Translations under genes and position numbers: made by a program
The notes under the pieces: model-generated
What the model was told of the DNA's origin: nothing
Seen by the model: only the letters and a program-made list of their open reading frames with translations
Databases searched by the model: none
NCBI GenBank assembly: GCA_030611945.1
Contig: JAUWOV010000028.1
Coordinates: 1 to 19,953, forward strand
From: a bacterium
GTDB taxonomy: Bacteria > JAHJDO01
DNA length: 19,953 nucleotides
Direction: 5' to 3'
Shown here: positions 1 to 6,047 of the stretch, piece after piece
How positions within the stretch are numbered: the stretch's first letter is position 1
Layout: each line of letters opens with the position of its first letter

Positions 1-65
1 ATTTATTTCCTTTCTTTGATTGTGTTAGTGAATTAGATTATTAGGCCTTCTCTTCTCATAGACAG

Positions 66-476
66 CTATTTATCAGCGCCAACTATGAGGTGGTCTAATA
101 CCTTAATACCGAGTATCTCTCCGGACTGGACTAGCTTTTTGGTTATCTCTTTATCCTGATCAGAAGCTCCTGTCTCTCCGCTTGGATGATTATGTAAAAG
201 CATTATTGAGCAGGCATTAGCCAAAATAGCACCTTTGAAGACTTCTCTTTGCTCCACTACAGAAGAATTGAGCGTGCCGATAGATACTGTTTCTATGCCT
301 AATATCCTGCTCTGGCTGTCCAGATAAACACACATAAAATGCTCTCTGTCCTTTTTTCTCAACTCATCCATAACATCGTTTAAATCATCCGGTGTTCCGA
401 TGCTCTGCCCAGGGTTATATTTTTCCCTTATCAGCTGCACTTTAACCTCATATCCATCAAACAATTTTTTGCTCAT
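66..476 (-). CDS. RadC-like JAB/MPN domain protein (short form)
   Basis: A 136-residue protein that is almost entirely a RadC-type JAB/MPN domain. The metal-site signature HNHPSG is at residues 95-100, followed by SxxD at 105-108. A conserved Glu lies at 46 in REHF, and the family's DHLIVG sits near 128-133. The N-terminal helix-hairpin-helix part of full-length RadC (about 220 residues) is absent, as in many RadC-like proteins on mobile elements. The family is metal-dependent by fold; its molecular role is unsettled, so a DNA-repair function should not be assumed. The start is supported by an AAAGGAG site about 8 bases upstream. It is the last gene visible in the minus-strand small-gene cluster that begins with the SSB. 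Confidence 0.9.
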   Translation of the reverse strand: MSKKLFDGYEVKVQLIREKYNPGQSIGTPDDLNDVMDELRKKDREHFMCVYLDSQSRILGIETVSIGTLNSSVVEQREVFKGAILANACSIMLLHNHPSGETGASDQDKEITKKLVQSGEILGIKVLDHLIVGADK

Positions 477-506
477 TTCAGAAATCTCCTTTGATTCTAT
501 TTTTTA

Positions 507-725
507 TTATAGAGCAGTCTCGCATAATGATTTTATTCTACTGGCAATTTCATCCTCCATGTTGTAGTAATCCTCTCCGTAGATTAATGCTCTGTCTTCT
601 TCAGGAGGATCCTTATCTGATTCTTTTTCAGTCTTTTTATCCTTGTAGGTTATTCCGTAATGCTCTTCAATGTAGTTGGAGACCGTGTCTATTACTTCAC
701 TTGCTAATTCCTCATATTTGTTCAT
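507..725 (-). CDS. Small acidic hypothetical protein
   Basis: A 72-residue protein of unknown function. The N-terminus (MNKYEELASEVIDTVSNYIE) looks helical. The middle is highly charged and rich in K, D and E, and the C-terminal part (YNMEDEIASRIKSL) is again helical. There is no recognisable family motif, signal peptide or membrane segment. A GAGGTGA ribosome site lies a few bases before the ATG. It sits in the minus-strand cluster, 30 bases upstream of the RadC-like gene, and is probably co-transcribed with it. Confidence 0.7.
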   Translation of the reverse strand: MNKYEELASEVIDTVSNYIEEHYGITYKDKKTEKESDKDPPEEDRALIYGEDYYNMEDEIASRIKSLCETAL

Positions 726-756
726 TCACATCACCTCTGATTTGATTGATTTAAGT

Positions 757-942
757 TTAATAACCCCTGCGGTTGAAGATATAGCATCTAACCCGTCTTA
801 GAGCGTTAAGAAGCATATACCTTTCCGGATGCTCAATGTTCTGAGCAAGATAGACAATCTCTTCAGCTTCATCTCTGTAAAGGCTTAGTAAGTTCCATGC
901 GATTCTTACCGGTCTTCTATGAATAGCTTCTACTGCTGTCAT
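757..942 (-). CDS. Small basic hypothetical protein
   Basis: A 61-residue protein beginning MTAVEAIHRRPVRIAWNLLS. An upstream in-frame ATG exists at 1011. I chose the start at 942 because an AAAGGAGGG site lies directly before it, while the longer start has none and would lie deeper inside the preceding gene. The chain looks helical and carries several Arg residues in its C-terminal third (LRRVRCYIFNRRGY), so nucleic-acid binding is possible but unproven. Its first 26 bases overlap the 3' end of the ribbon-helix-helix gene, which implies translational coupling. No family recognised. Confidence 0.65.
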   Translation of the reverse strand: MTAVEAIHRRPVRIAWNLLSLYRDEAEEIVYLAQNIEHPERYMLLNALRRVRCYIFNRRGY

Positions 943-1102
943 TTTTACACCCTCCTTTTTGATTAATGTGGTTATTGCTCTTTTCTCTCTTAATGAATCT
1001 GTTGAGCACATGATTTACTAATATAGTCATAGGCATATCCCTGCTTTTTGCCATTCTGTAAAGTAAGGGGATTAATTGCGCATCTATTTTGGGACTGTAC
1101 AT
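917..1102 (-). CDS. Probable ribbon-helix-helix DNA-binding protein
   Basis: A 61-residue protein. Residues about 3-37 have the ribbon-helix-helix (MetJ/Arc/CopG-like) pattern: a short N-terminal strand, helix LIPLLYRMAKSRDM, a turn, then helix TILVNHVLNRFI. Such proteins usually bind operators as dimers, and small ones on mobile elements often repress their own operon or pair with toxins. The start at 1102 is chosen over an in-frame ATG at 1183 because an AAAGGAGGAG site precedes it and the longer version adds a tail unlike the family. The 3' end overlaps the next gene by 26 bases. No toxin-like partner is apparent. The assignment is by pattern only. Confidence 0.6.
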   Translation of the reverse strand: MYSPKIDAQLIPLLYRMAKSRDMPMTILVNHVLNRFIKREKSNNHINQKGGCKNDSSRSYS

Positions 1103-1136
1103 AAGAACTCCTCCTTTGATTTTGTGACCGAACAGT

Positions 1137-1574
1137 TTATTTGGCAGGATTAGTAGATCGCCCCTCACATTTCCAACACGCACAATCGCTATAAATTCCT
1201 CCTGCGTTTTTCAACCTTGGGCATTTGCCAATTTTTATCATGCATGCCCCTAAGCGATTTTTGTATTGAATATGAGGATTTTTCGTTATTGTCTGAATTA
1301 TTTTAGCCTTTGAAACACCTAGTTCCTTTAGTCTTTCTACACACCACATAGAATGACCATCGTTCTTATGCGTAGGTTCGTTAACGTAAGCCTCAACTTC
1401 TGTATGATCTTTGTAATTAAGCCAGGCGCGCATATCCCAAAGACTTAGATTCTTTTCCAAATAGCCCAGGTAATAATCCGCGCTTTTATATTCAATGCCA
1501 GATGTAGGTCTCTGATTTACCTGCGGGCTGGTTTTGAATAGCTCTTTCTGTTTATTTATTTCCGCCTTCTCCAT
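1137..1574 (-). CDS. Cysteine-rich C-terminal hypothetical protein
   Basis: A 145-residue protein. The N-terminal two thirds are hydrophilic and mixed, including a helical stretch VERLKELGVSKAKIIQTI that is duplicated elsewhere (see the fragment at 1946-2017). The C-terminal 35 residues carry five cysteines with spacing C-x5-C-x11-C-x-C-x2-C (ACMIKIGKC, then DCACWKC), which suggests a zinc knuckle or Fe-S site. There is an AGGGGG ribosome site before the ATG, which lies 14 bases after the preceding 53-residue gene. No family recognised; a replication-accessory or DNA-binding role is possible only from context (same cluster as the SSB). Confidence 0.7.
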   Translation of the reverse strand: MEKAEINKQKELFKTSPQVNQRPTSGIEYKSADYYLGYLEKNLSLWDMRAWLNYKDHTEVEAYVNEPTHKNDGHSMWCVERLKELGVSKAKIIQTITKNPHIQYKNRLGACMIKIGKCPRLKNAGGIYSDCACWKCEGRSTNPAK

Positions 1575-1588
1575 TTAGACCCCCTTGC

Positions 1589-1750
1589 TTATAAGTCGTC
1601 TCCCAGTATTTCATCTTCAACTAATTCGTCTTTCTCATTACTTCTTATAATGTGATAGCTTCCGCCTTCTGTGTTTTCTTCATAGTAAATTGCCTTTACA
1701 CTATGCAGCTCTAATAACTTCCCTAGTTCCTTTTTCTGGTCTGCTGTCAT
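1589..1750 (-). CDS. Small acidic hypothetical protein (53 aa)
   Basis: A 53-residue open frame starting MTADQKKELGKLLELHSVKA and ending in the acidic tail DELVEDEILGDDL. An AAGGGGAG ribosome site sits about 9 bases before the ATG, and spacing to both neighbours (about 37 and 14 bases) fits an operon. No domain, signal peptide or membrane segment is visible. The acidic tail loosely resembles DNA-mimic or SSB-tail-like sequences, but that is not enough for a function. Confidence 0.55.
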   Translation of the reverse strand: MTADQKKELGKLLELHSVKAIYYEENTEGGSYHIIRSNEKDELVEDEILGDDL

Positions 1751-1787
1751 TGTTCTGTTCTCCCCTTATTGTTATAGGCTTGATTAT

Positions 1788-1937
1788 TTATCCTGTTTTA
1801 ATGTTCTTTAGTAAAGGGTTAGGATTGTTGAGATACCTTAGAAACCCTAACAATCTTTTCGTCTTTTTTATATCTCCTGCCAACTCAGTTATTTCCCTGC
1901 CAATCTGCGCCCATAAATTTTCTTTTTTCTCTACCAT
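1788..1937 (-). CDS. Small basic hypothetical protein (49 aa)
   Basis: A 49-residue open frame starting MVEKKENLWAQIGREITELA and ending KNIKTG. It looks helical and basic. An AAAGG sequence lies about 10 bases before the ATG, inside the gene-fragment repeat at 1946-2017. It lies in line with the minus-strand cluster, 8 bases downstream of that fragment's stop and 37 bases upstream of the 53-residue gene. No family recognised. Its reality rests on ribosome site and position only. Confidence 0.45.
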   Translation of the reverse strand: MVEKKENLWAQIGREITELAGDIKKTKRLLGFLRYLNNPNPLLKNIKTG

Positions 1938-1945
1938 TTTCTCGT

Positions 1946-2017
1946 TTACCTTTCTTTTATTATTGTCTGAATTATTTTAGCCTTTGAAACACCAAGTTCA
2001 TCCAGTCTCTCTACGCA
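1946..2017 (-). pseudogene. In-frame fragment of a duplicate of the 1137-1574 gene
   Basis: Directly after the SSB stop codon, and in the same frame, the minus strand encodes CVERLDELGVSKAKIIQTII followed by KER and a stop. The 145-residue protein at 1137-1574 contains CVERLKELGVSKAKIIQTIT. At DNA level, 1960-2018 and 1286-1344 share 34 identical bases at one end and remain alike over about 59 bases. No start codon or ribosome site precedes the fragment, so it is a relic of a second copy and not a gene. It may be joined to the SSB 3' end by a past recombination. Confidence 0.7.
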
Positions 2018-2323
2018 CTAACTTCCAACAATGTTAAGGTTTCCTTTTTCAACTATAACTTGGGTGCGATATTTCACTTCCCCATTCACTTCAAACTTAG
2101 AAGTGGATACTCTGCCCTGAATTTTAACAAGAACACCCTTGCCTTCCTGAGTTAATAATATCTCCAGTTCTTTAGGCGGGTTGAAGAGGACACAAGGCAC
2201 GAACTCAACCTTTGCCTTTTTGCTGTTGCATCCGGCAGCTATAGTAAATTTCATAGCCTTGTTTGCGGTGCCATTCACTACTGCATTCCTAACCAATTTT
2301 CCAGAACCAATAAATACATTCAT
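2018..2323 (-). CDS. Single-stranded DNA-binding protein (short, OB-fold)
   Basis: A 101-residue SSB-like OB-fold. It starts MNVFIGSGKLVRNA, with the family's alternating strands, the FTIA stretch, FVPCVLF where bacterial SSBs have an F-x-x-C/V-x-x-F/W motif, VLVKIQGRVSTSKF and YRTQVIVEKGNLNIV. It would coat single-stranded DNA during replication, repair or transfer. The usual flexible C-terminus ending in an acidic DDDIPF-like tip is missing: the protein stops at NIVGS, and an unrelated gene fragment follows in frame. It may be a naturally short element-encoded SSB or a truncated one. An excellent AAAGGAGGTGA site precedes the ATG. It is the first gene of the minus-strand cluster. Confidence 0.8.
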   Translation of the reverse strand: MNVFIGSGKLVRNAVVNGTANKAMKFTIAAGCNSKKAKVEFVPCVLFNPPKELEILLTQEGKGVLVKIQGRVSTSKFEVNGEVKYRTQVIVEKGNLNIVGS

Positions 2324-2394
2324 TTGCGTTCACCTCCTTTCCTGATAGCGTCATTAAAAAATCATACTTGTAAAAAACAAGGTCAAAATCTAAA

Positions 2395-2410
2395 TATAGT
2401 ACAAACTATA
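2395..2410. promoter_or_regulatory. Inverted repeat TATAGT-N4-ACTATA (possible operator)
   Basis: A perfect 6-bp inverted repeat with a 4-base spacer lies about 75-85 bases upstream of the SSB start. The position fits an operator for the cluster, perhaps for the ribbon-helix-helix protein encoded in it. The arms are AT-rich and short, so chance is not excluded. Confidence 0.3.
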
Positions 2411-2489
2411 TATGCTTTTTTCCTGCGTTGGTTTTACGCTAATATACTGAATGACAGAACCTGCCACCCAAAAGGTTTGGTTTTCTCCC

Positions 2490-2538
2490 AGAGCCGATAA
2501 ACATAGTAGACCTCATTAAGAAGTCTTACAGCGGCTCT
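2490..2538. repeat. Nested stem-loop in intergenic DNA
   Basis: The 7-bp arms AGAGCCG and CGGCTCT are perfect complements about 35 bases apart. Between them, GTAGAC and GTCTTAC can form a second stem with one bulge. The GC-rich arms stand out in an AT-rich spacer. It has no U-tract on the minus strand, so it is not a standard terminator for module 1. It could be part of a small RNA or of a recombination or replication site. Function unknown. Confidence 0.4.
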
Positions 2539-2682
2539 CAAACAAATTTTTACAAGAGAATAAAAAGATAGGAGCTTAAATAGTTTGTATAAGGATAGGA
2601 GATAAAGAGGTTAGTCCTTGGTTCAGTTTCCGAATTGATTATTTTAGTTATCTCTTATTTATAAATTTTATTGTTATAAAAT

Positions 2683-4719
2683 TTAATTAGTAAAGCTGAA
2701 AACAGAAGTAACCCTCACTCTACTATTCTTAATATTCTTCCTATCCAAGTCCTGCCTGATTTTCTCTTCTGTCTGCCTATTCGTAGCAACAGAAATTATC
2801 TCATCAAACCCAGCCTTCAAATTCTTCTCCACATTCGCAACCACATCAGACTTCCCCGTCTCAATCTCCACAGCAACCCTCTTATTCCCACCAATAATAA
2901 TAAGGTCCGGCTTGCCGTTGATTTCTTCCTCAACCAAAACTTCATAATTCTTGTTCCGATAGTATTCAGCTAACTTGTTCTTCCAGAACTTATGGATAAC
3001 ACTCTCCTTTTCATCTTTTACACTATGGCCAATATCTCTTAGCGAAGTCTTGCCTTTTGGAGTTAGTTCAAATAAAGTAAGCCATCCTGAATTTGTAATT
3101 ATCTTTCTGGGTTGGATATATCCCTGTGAAATAAGTAAACTCTTGAATTGATTCCCGTATTTTGGATTAAATCCAAGTCGTTTATATCTCTGAGTGATAC
3201 TGGATAGTGGATCGAGAAAAATATCAGCAAGAAGGCGGCGGAGTGGGGCATTTGTCTTATCTGGGGGGTGTTTACCTGTTTCCTGGTTCTTCTCTTTATG
3301 CCCTGGTAAATACCCCGGGTCAAATGAGGTATTCCCCTCGTGGGAAGGCGGTAAATACCCCGGGGTATTTACTTTAAGCCAGCTATCGGTTATTTCACCT
3401 TTTTTCACCGGGACAAGAGGTGTTTTCACTAAACAGGGATTGATTCTGTTTTTTATTTTGACTATAGCTTCACCGACCTTCAGCATGTTTGGATAGGCTT
3501 CTTCCTGTCTGCTGAGAAACAGGCTTTTTCTTGCAGATCTAATGTCGTCTTCATGCTGTAGACCAAGAAAAATCTGGGTATGGCTGTTTCCTAGAAGATA
3601 GATAGGCAGCATAGAAGGATGTTGAGTTATGCTGACTAACCCTTGACCAAATGCTCTTATCTCACGATAAACATTCTCAAGGCTGTTGGAGGTTTCTCTT
3701 TCTATTCGATTTTTCGGGAAAAGATTATGAACCTCTTCAAGAAACAAAACATTTCTTAACTCATCTGTTTCTCCCTGACCTAGTCTATACAAATGTATCC
3801 ATCTTAAAATGATTTCTGTAAAAAATGCGCGTAAGGATTTTGGCATTTCCATGTCAAGTTCAAGGATAACTGGTTTATCAAGAAGTTCTTCAAGTTTTAT
3901 AGGATGTCTGGCATTAAATGATTTGGCAGCTGGCCCAAAAGTAAAATCTCTGAATATCCGGGCAGTAGATTGTTTCCATAGTAGCTCCCGCGCATATGCC
4001 GGCATTTTACTAAGTTCAATATTTCCATCAAAGAAGTTAGGATAGTAGTTTTGATTGTCTTTATCGAACCCAAACTCTTTAAATTTCTTTTCATATATTT
4101 TTAGAAAAAAGTCAGCTACTCCAGCTCCGCCAAGATGTGACTTTTCTATGACTTCGGTAATAACCCCAAGCCAGGATTTATAATTCACTCCTGGAGGAGG
4201 TCTGAAAGGATTCCAGGGGAAAGGGCAGGTATCCCGGCCTATGGTATAAACCTGCACTTTTTTAAGCCCGGGCAGCTTATCCCTTAAACTCAGCAGATTC
4301 CGCCAACTCCTTTTCCAATCAATCACTAAAAAGGGTATCTCCATCTTCTGAAGTTCTAAAGCCAAGAAATATGCCAGATTGGTTTTCCCTTCACCTGTAA
4401 CTGCAAAAATACCTACCTGTTTAATAAAATCATCTGCCCGGAGAGAAAGTTGATGCAGCTTTTTATTATTGTAGACGACATCTCCAATAGGGAAAAAACC
4501 TAAAGAGTCATACAGCGACGGGGGTTCAAGTAAGATTATCTCTTGTTCGAGAGCCTCTTTTTTAAGCACCCTCTCAGCTATAAGTTCTATATTCAAAACC
4601 AAATCTTTTCTGTTTTTCTCATCCTCGGCCAGATACATATGCCAGAGGTCTTGGGCTTGAGCCCCAATGACAGGTTTCAGCTTCTTGCATATCTTCTCAA
4701 TATCTTCAGGGGTTTTCAT
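2683..4719 (-). CDS. HerA-type ATPase fused to winged helix and PD-(D/E)XK-like nuclease (module 1)
   Basis: A 678-residue three-part protein. (1) A HerA/VirD4-like (DUF87-type) ATPase has Walker A AVTGEGKT at about 106-113, where Ala replaces the usual first Gly, and Walker B VLFLEEVH at about 324-331. (2) After a Pro/Gly-rich linker, a winged helix contains the motif RYKRLGFNPKYGN. (3) A C-terminal nuclease-like domain has Asp at about 605 (GKPDLIII) and Glu618-x-Glu620 with Lys623 (VAVEIETGKS). HerA ATPases are ring-shaped DNA pumps that often work with nucleases; here both would be in one chain. The start at 4719 follows GAGAGGAAGC and aligns with the paralogue's N-terminus; an upstream ATG at 4737 is less likely. 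It overlaps the preceding helical-protein gene by 14 bases. The paralogue is at 17895-19874. Confidence 0.8.
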   Translation of the reverse strand: MKTPEDIEKICKKLKPVIGAQAQDLWHMYLAEDEKNRKDLVLNIELIAERVLKKEALEQEIILLEPPSLYDSLGFFPIGDVVYNNKKLHQLSLRADDFIKQVGIFAVTGEGKTNLAYFLALELQKMEIPFLVIDWKRSWRNLLSLRDKLPGLKKVQVYTIGRDTCPFPWNPFRPPPGVNYKSWLGVITEVIEKSHLGGAGVADFFLKIYEKKFKEFGFDKDNQNYYPNFFDGNIELSKMPAYARELLWKQSTARIFRDFTFGPAAKSFNARHPIKLEELLDKPVILELDMEMPKSLRAFFTEIILRWIHLYRLGQGETDELRNVLFLEEVHNLFPKNRIERETSNSLENVYREIRAFGQGLVSITQHPSMLPIYLLGNSHTQIFLGLQHEDDIRSARKSLFLSRQEEAYPNMLKVGEAIVKIKNRINPCLVKTPLVPVKKGEITDSWLKVNTPGYLPPSHEGNTSFDPGYLPGHKEKNQETGKHPPDKTNAPLRRLLADIFLDPLSSITQRYKRLGFNPKYGNQFKSLLISQGYIQPRKIITNSGWLTLFELTPKGKTSLRDIGHSVKDEKESVIHKFWKNKLAEYYRNKNYEVLVEEEINGKPDLIIIGGNKRVAVEIETGKSDVVANVEKNLKAGFDEIISVATNRQTEEKIRQDLDRKNIKNSRVRVTSVFSFTN
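3351..3372. repeat. Perfect 22-bp palindrome inside the module 1 ATPase gene
   Basis: GTAAATACCCC is followed directly by its own reverse complement. Fifteen bases of it (GGTAAATACCCCGGG) recur 45 bases away at 3305-3319, in the same codon frame, so the encoded linker carries PGYLP twice. It lies in the low-complexity linker between ATPase and winged helix. This may be an in-frame palindromic repeat insertion or a local duplication. The paralogue lacks a matching linker sequence. Confidence 0.75.
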
Positions 4720-5194
4720 GCTTCCTCTCCAGCACACCTCTGCATTGACTTAATTTCCAGTAATCTTTCAAAGCCGACATAAGATATTTTCGCAAAAACA
4801 TCAAATCCTGCCAGCAAGTCAAATCCTCTGTCCTTTTTTGTTCTTTCAGAGATAATATCTGTTGTTCCAGACTGGTTTTTCTTCCCAGAAAATTCGTATC
4901 CGGATTATACGGACTATCTGTCCGAAACTTCACATCCCCAAGATATTCCCCGCATTTAGAAATGTCACCATCTACTCTTGCTTTCAAATCCAGGTGAAGG
5001 GTCTCCCTACGTTCTATTTCTGCCAACAATTCTTTGACTGTAGATTTAAGACTTCCTGTCCTGTCTGTAAATATCATTCCTGCCACGTCTTTTGAATCTT
5101 CTATTTCCTGATAGTCAGTTTTCAGGTAGTTTGCCAGACGATTTTCTAAAGAGCTATGTAATCCATTTGAATATTCTAAGTTTCTATTTTCCAT
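4706..5194 (-). CDS. Helical small partner protein of the HerA module 1
   Basis: A 162-residue, mostly helical protein of unknown function. Residues 104-146 form a conserved block beginning GRKTSLEQQILSLKEQK and continuing with TCWQDLMFLRKYL to KDYW. The same block occurs in the 184-residue protein at 17334-17888 (RRRTSIEHEIFGLEKEKRM, then ACWRDLVFLKKDL to KEYW), and both precede a HerA-type ATPase gene. A second shared stretch is SLKSTVKELLAEIERR at 48-63. Constant pairing implies a functional complex, with this protein as a structural or loading subunit; that is inference. No Shine-Dalgarno site is visible before the ATG. A TTTATAAA box lies about 31 bases upstream, so the message may be nearly leaderless. 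Confidence 0.75.
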   Translation of the reverse strand: MENRNLEYSNGLHSSLENRLANYLKTDYQEIEDSKDVAGMIFTDRTGSLKSTVKELLAEIERRETLHLDLKARVDGDISKCGEYLGDVKFRTDSPYNPDTNFLGRKTSLEQQILSLKEQKRTEDLTCWQDLMFLRKYLMSALKDYWKLSQCRGVLERKHENP

Positions 5195-5225
5195 TTTCTT
5201 AACTATTTAGTAGTTACATAAGGAA

Positions 5226-5240
5226 TTTATAAAGGTTGTA
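5226..5240 (-). promoter_or_regulatory. Candidate promoter/operator motif of module 1
   Basis: On the minus strand this reads TACAACCTTTATAAA. A near match, TACAACCTATTTACA, occurs upstream of module 2 at 17239-17253. The TTTATAAA half lies 31 bases before the start codon, where a -10 or TATA-like box would leave almost no leader. Shared placement before both paralogous modules suggests a common promoter or operator. The -35 element is not clear. Confidence 0.35.
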
Positions 5241-5358
5241 CAGGGATTGGAGAAAATTTGAGGGAATATCTATTGATCTTGGCAACCCTAATCTGCTTCC
5301 ACATGCCACACAACTCCTTCTTGATTTTTTATGTTTCACTGTATATAATTAAAATTAG

Positions 5359-5391
5359 ATTTTGCACTCAAAGGTTTATGTTTCTAGTGAA
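5359..5391 (+). repeat. Left arm of a perfect 33-bp inverted repeat
   Basis: It is identical to the reverse complement of 5618-5650 over all 33 bases, starting ATTTTGCACTCAAAGG. A nested 9-bp inverted repeat (AAAGGTTTA, then TAAACCTTT at about 5395-5403) begins within the arm. The arms enclose 226 bases without a convincing gene. They could be ends of a miniature transposable element or part of a replication or transfer origin. Confidence 0.9.
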
Positions 5392-5617
5392 GTGTAAACC
5401 TTTTGTCGCCGGTTTAAGTTATTTAAACGATAATCTATCGTCCTTACCGACTCATCTCCAATGGCTTTCCTCTATACTAACTCCTAACAACACCCCCTAT
5501 AACCTGCCAAAAAAGTCTGCAAAAGACAACCCTTTATAAATCTGGTTTACTTACACACTCCCGTATAGGTTATAACAGCAACTTGCAACTGTTTTAACCA
5601 AGTGAAAACTTATACTT
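5392..5617. other. Palindrome-rich non-coding segment between the 33-bp arms
   Basis: It contains, in order, GTTTAA-N5-TTAAAC, CGATA-ATC-TATCG, a near-perfect 10-bp stem (GTTATAACAG with CTGTTTTAAC, one mismatch) around 5567-5598, and AGTGAAAA-N7-TTTTCACT starting at 5601 and running into the right arm. The density of hairpins is far above the rest of the window. Candidate roles are a single-strand or double-strand origin, an oriT, or a non-autonomous mobile element. No iterons or nick-site consensus that I can name. Confidence 0.5.
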
Positions 5618-5650
5618 TTCACTAGAAACATAAACCTTTGAGTGCAAAAT
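5618..5650 (-). repeat. Right arm of the perfect 33-bp inverted repeat
   Basis: It is the exact reverse complement of 5359-5391. The match ends abruptly on both sides, as expected of element ends, though no target-site duplication is evident next to the arms. Confidence 0.9.
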
Positions 5651-5746
5651 ACTCTCTGATTTTGTAGTATACACTCTAAAATTGATTTTGGTCAATCAGA
5701 AAATTGCCTACCACATTTTCTTGAGCTTTAGCTGTGGAAGTAGTAA

Positions 5747-5812
5747 AATGCAACTAACTGGATTAAGCCAGAGGATTTAGAAAAGTTTATTAAGGACAGA
5801 AGCAATAATTAG
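5747..5812 (+). pseudogene. Possible 3' remnant of an excisionase-like HTH gene
   Basis: A 21-codon open stretch with no start codon reads NATNWIKPEDLEKFIKDRSN and ends in TAG. The WIKPEDLEKFI core resembles the C-terminal end of MerR-like/excisionase-family HTH domains, where W-x-[IF]-x-x-x-D-[LI]-x-x-[WF]-[IL] is common. The 5' part is missing. The match is short, so this is a weak call. Confidence 0.3.
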
Positions 5813-5815
5813 CTT

Positions 5816-5962
5816 ATGAAACTAAAATATCCAATTCTAATTTTAGTAATAGCCATGATTTTTATAACCGGTTGTGGTATTGCTGATAAAAGAACTGAAG
5901 AAAGCACTAAAAACCAAGAGAATATTGAAACTTCAATTTCTAATGAGACAGTATACAAATAA
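5816..5962 (+). CDS. Small predicted lipoprotein (48 aa)
   Basis: The N-terminus MKLKYPILILVIAMIFITGC is a lipoprotein signal: a basic start, a hydrophobic core and the lipobox ITGC with Cys at residue 20. After lipidation, about 29 hydrophilic residues rich in T, E, N and S would remain, anchored in the cell envelope. Such tiny lipoproteins resemble entry-exclusion or lysis proteins of plasmids, or the stub of a truncated gene; nothing distinguishes these here. An AAGGA sequence lies about 19 bases upstream, too far for a good ribosome site. It follows the possible HTH remnant by 3 bases. Confidence 0.55.
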   Translation: MKLKYPILILVIAMIFITGCGIADKRTEESTKNQENIETSISNETVYK

Positions 5963-5990
5963 AAGTGGCTCTGTCTTGCCTCTGCATGGG
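5962..5990 (+). repeat. Imperfect direct repeat, copy 1
   Basis: It starts AAAGTGGCTCTGT and continues TGCCTCTGC, then TGGG after one extra base. A closely similar copy in the same orientation is at 8970-8997. The pair encloses the membrane-protein gene and the DUF262 gene. Likely the remnant of a recombination or insertion site. Confidence 0.45.
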
Positions 5991-6047
5991 AATATGGGGG
6001 TTTATTTAGTGGGATTAGTAGGAGAGGTTTGTCAATAGTTATTTACT

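Larger units (their letters stand above)
2324..2682. other. Intergenic region with inverted repeats
   Basis: About 360 bases without a gene lie between the end of module 1 and the SSB, which are transcribed in the same direction. It should hold the SSB promoter on the minus strand. A possible TATGAT -10 (complement of 2361-2366) and TTGACC (complement of 2381-2386) are present, but only 14 bases apart, so they do not form a clean sigma70 promoter. Other structure includes the palindrome at 2395-2410, a stem at 2490-2538 and an AT-only inverted repeat at 2662-2685 overlapping the module 1 stop codon. No credible ORF. Confidence 0.5.

Noticed and set aside
2490-2538. tRNA-like acceptor stem (AGAGCCG with CGGCTCT)
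   Set aside because: The arms are only about 35 bases apart; a tRNA needs nearly 60, and no D, anticodon or T arms are present.
2662-2685. Terminator for module 1 formed by a 10-bp AT-only inverted repeat
   Set aside because: The stem is A/T only, overlaps the stop codon, and is not followed by a T-run on the minus strand.
5258-5539. A 93-codon plus-strand open frame upstream of module 1
   Set aside because: It runs through the 33-bp repeat and several palindromes, has no ribosome site, and its translation shows no domain-like pattern.
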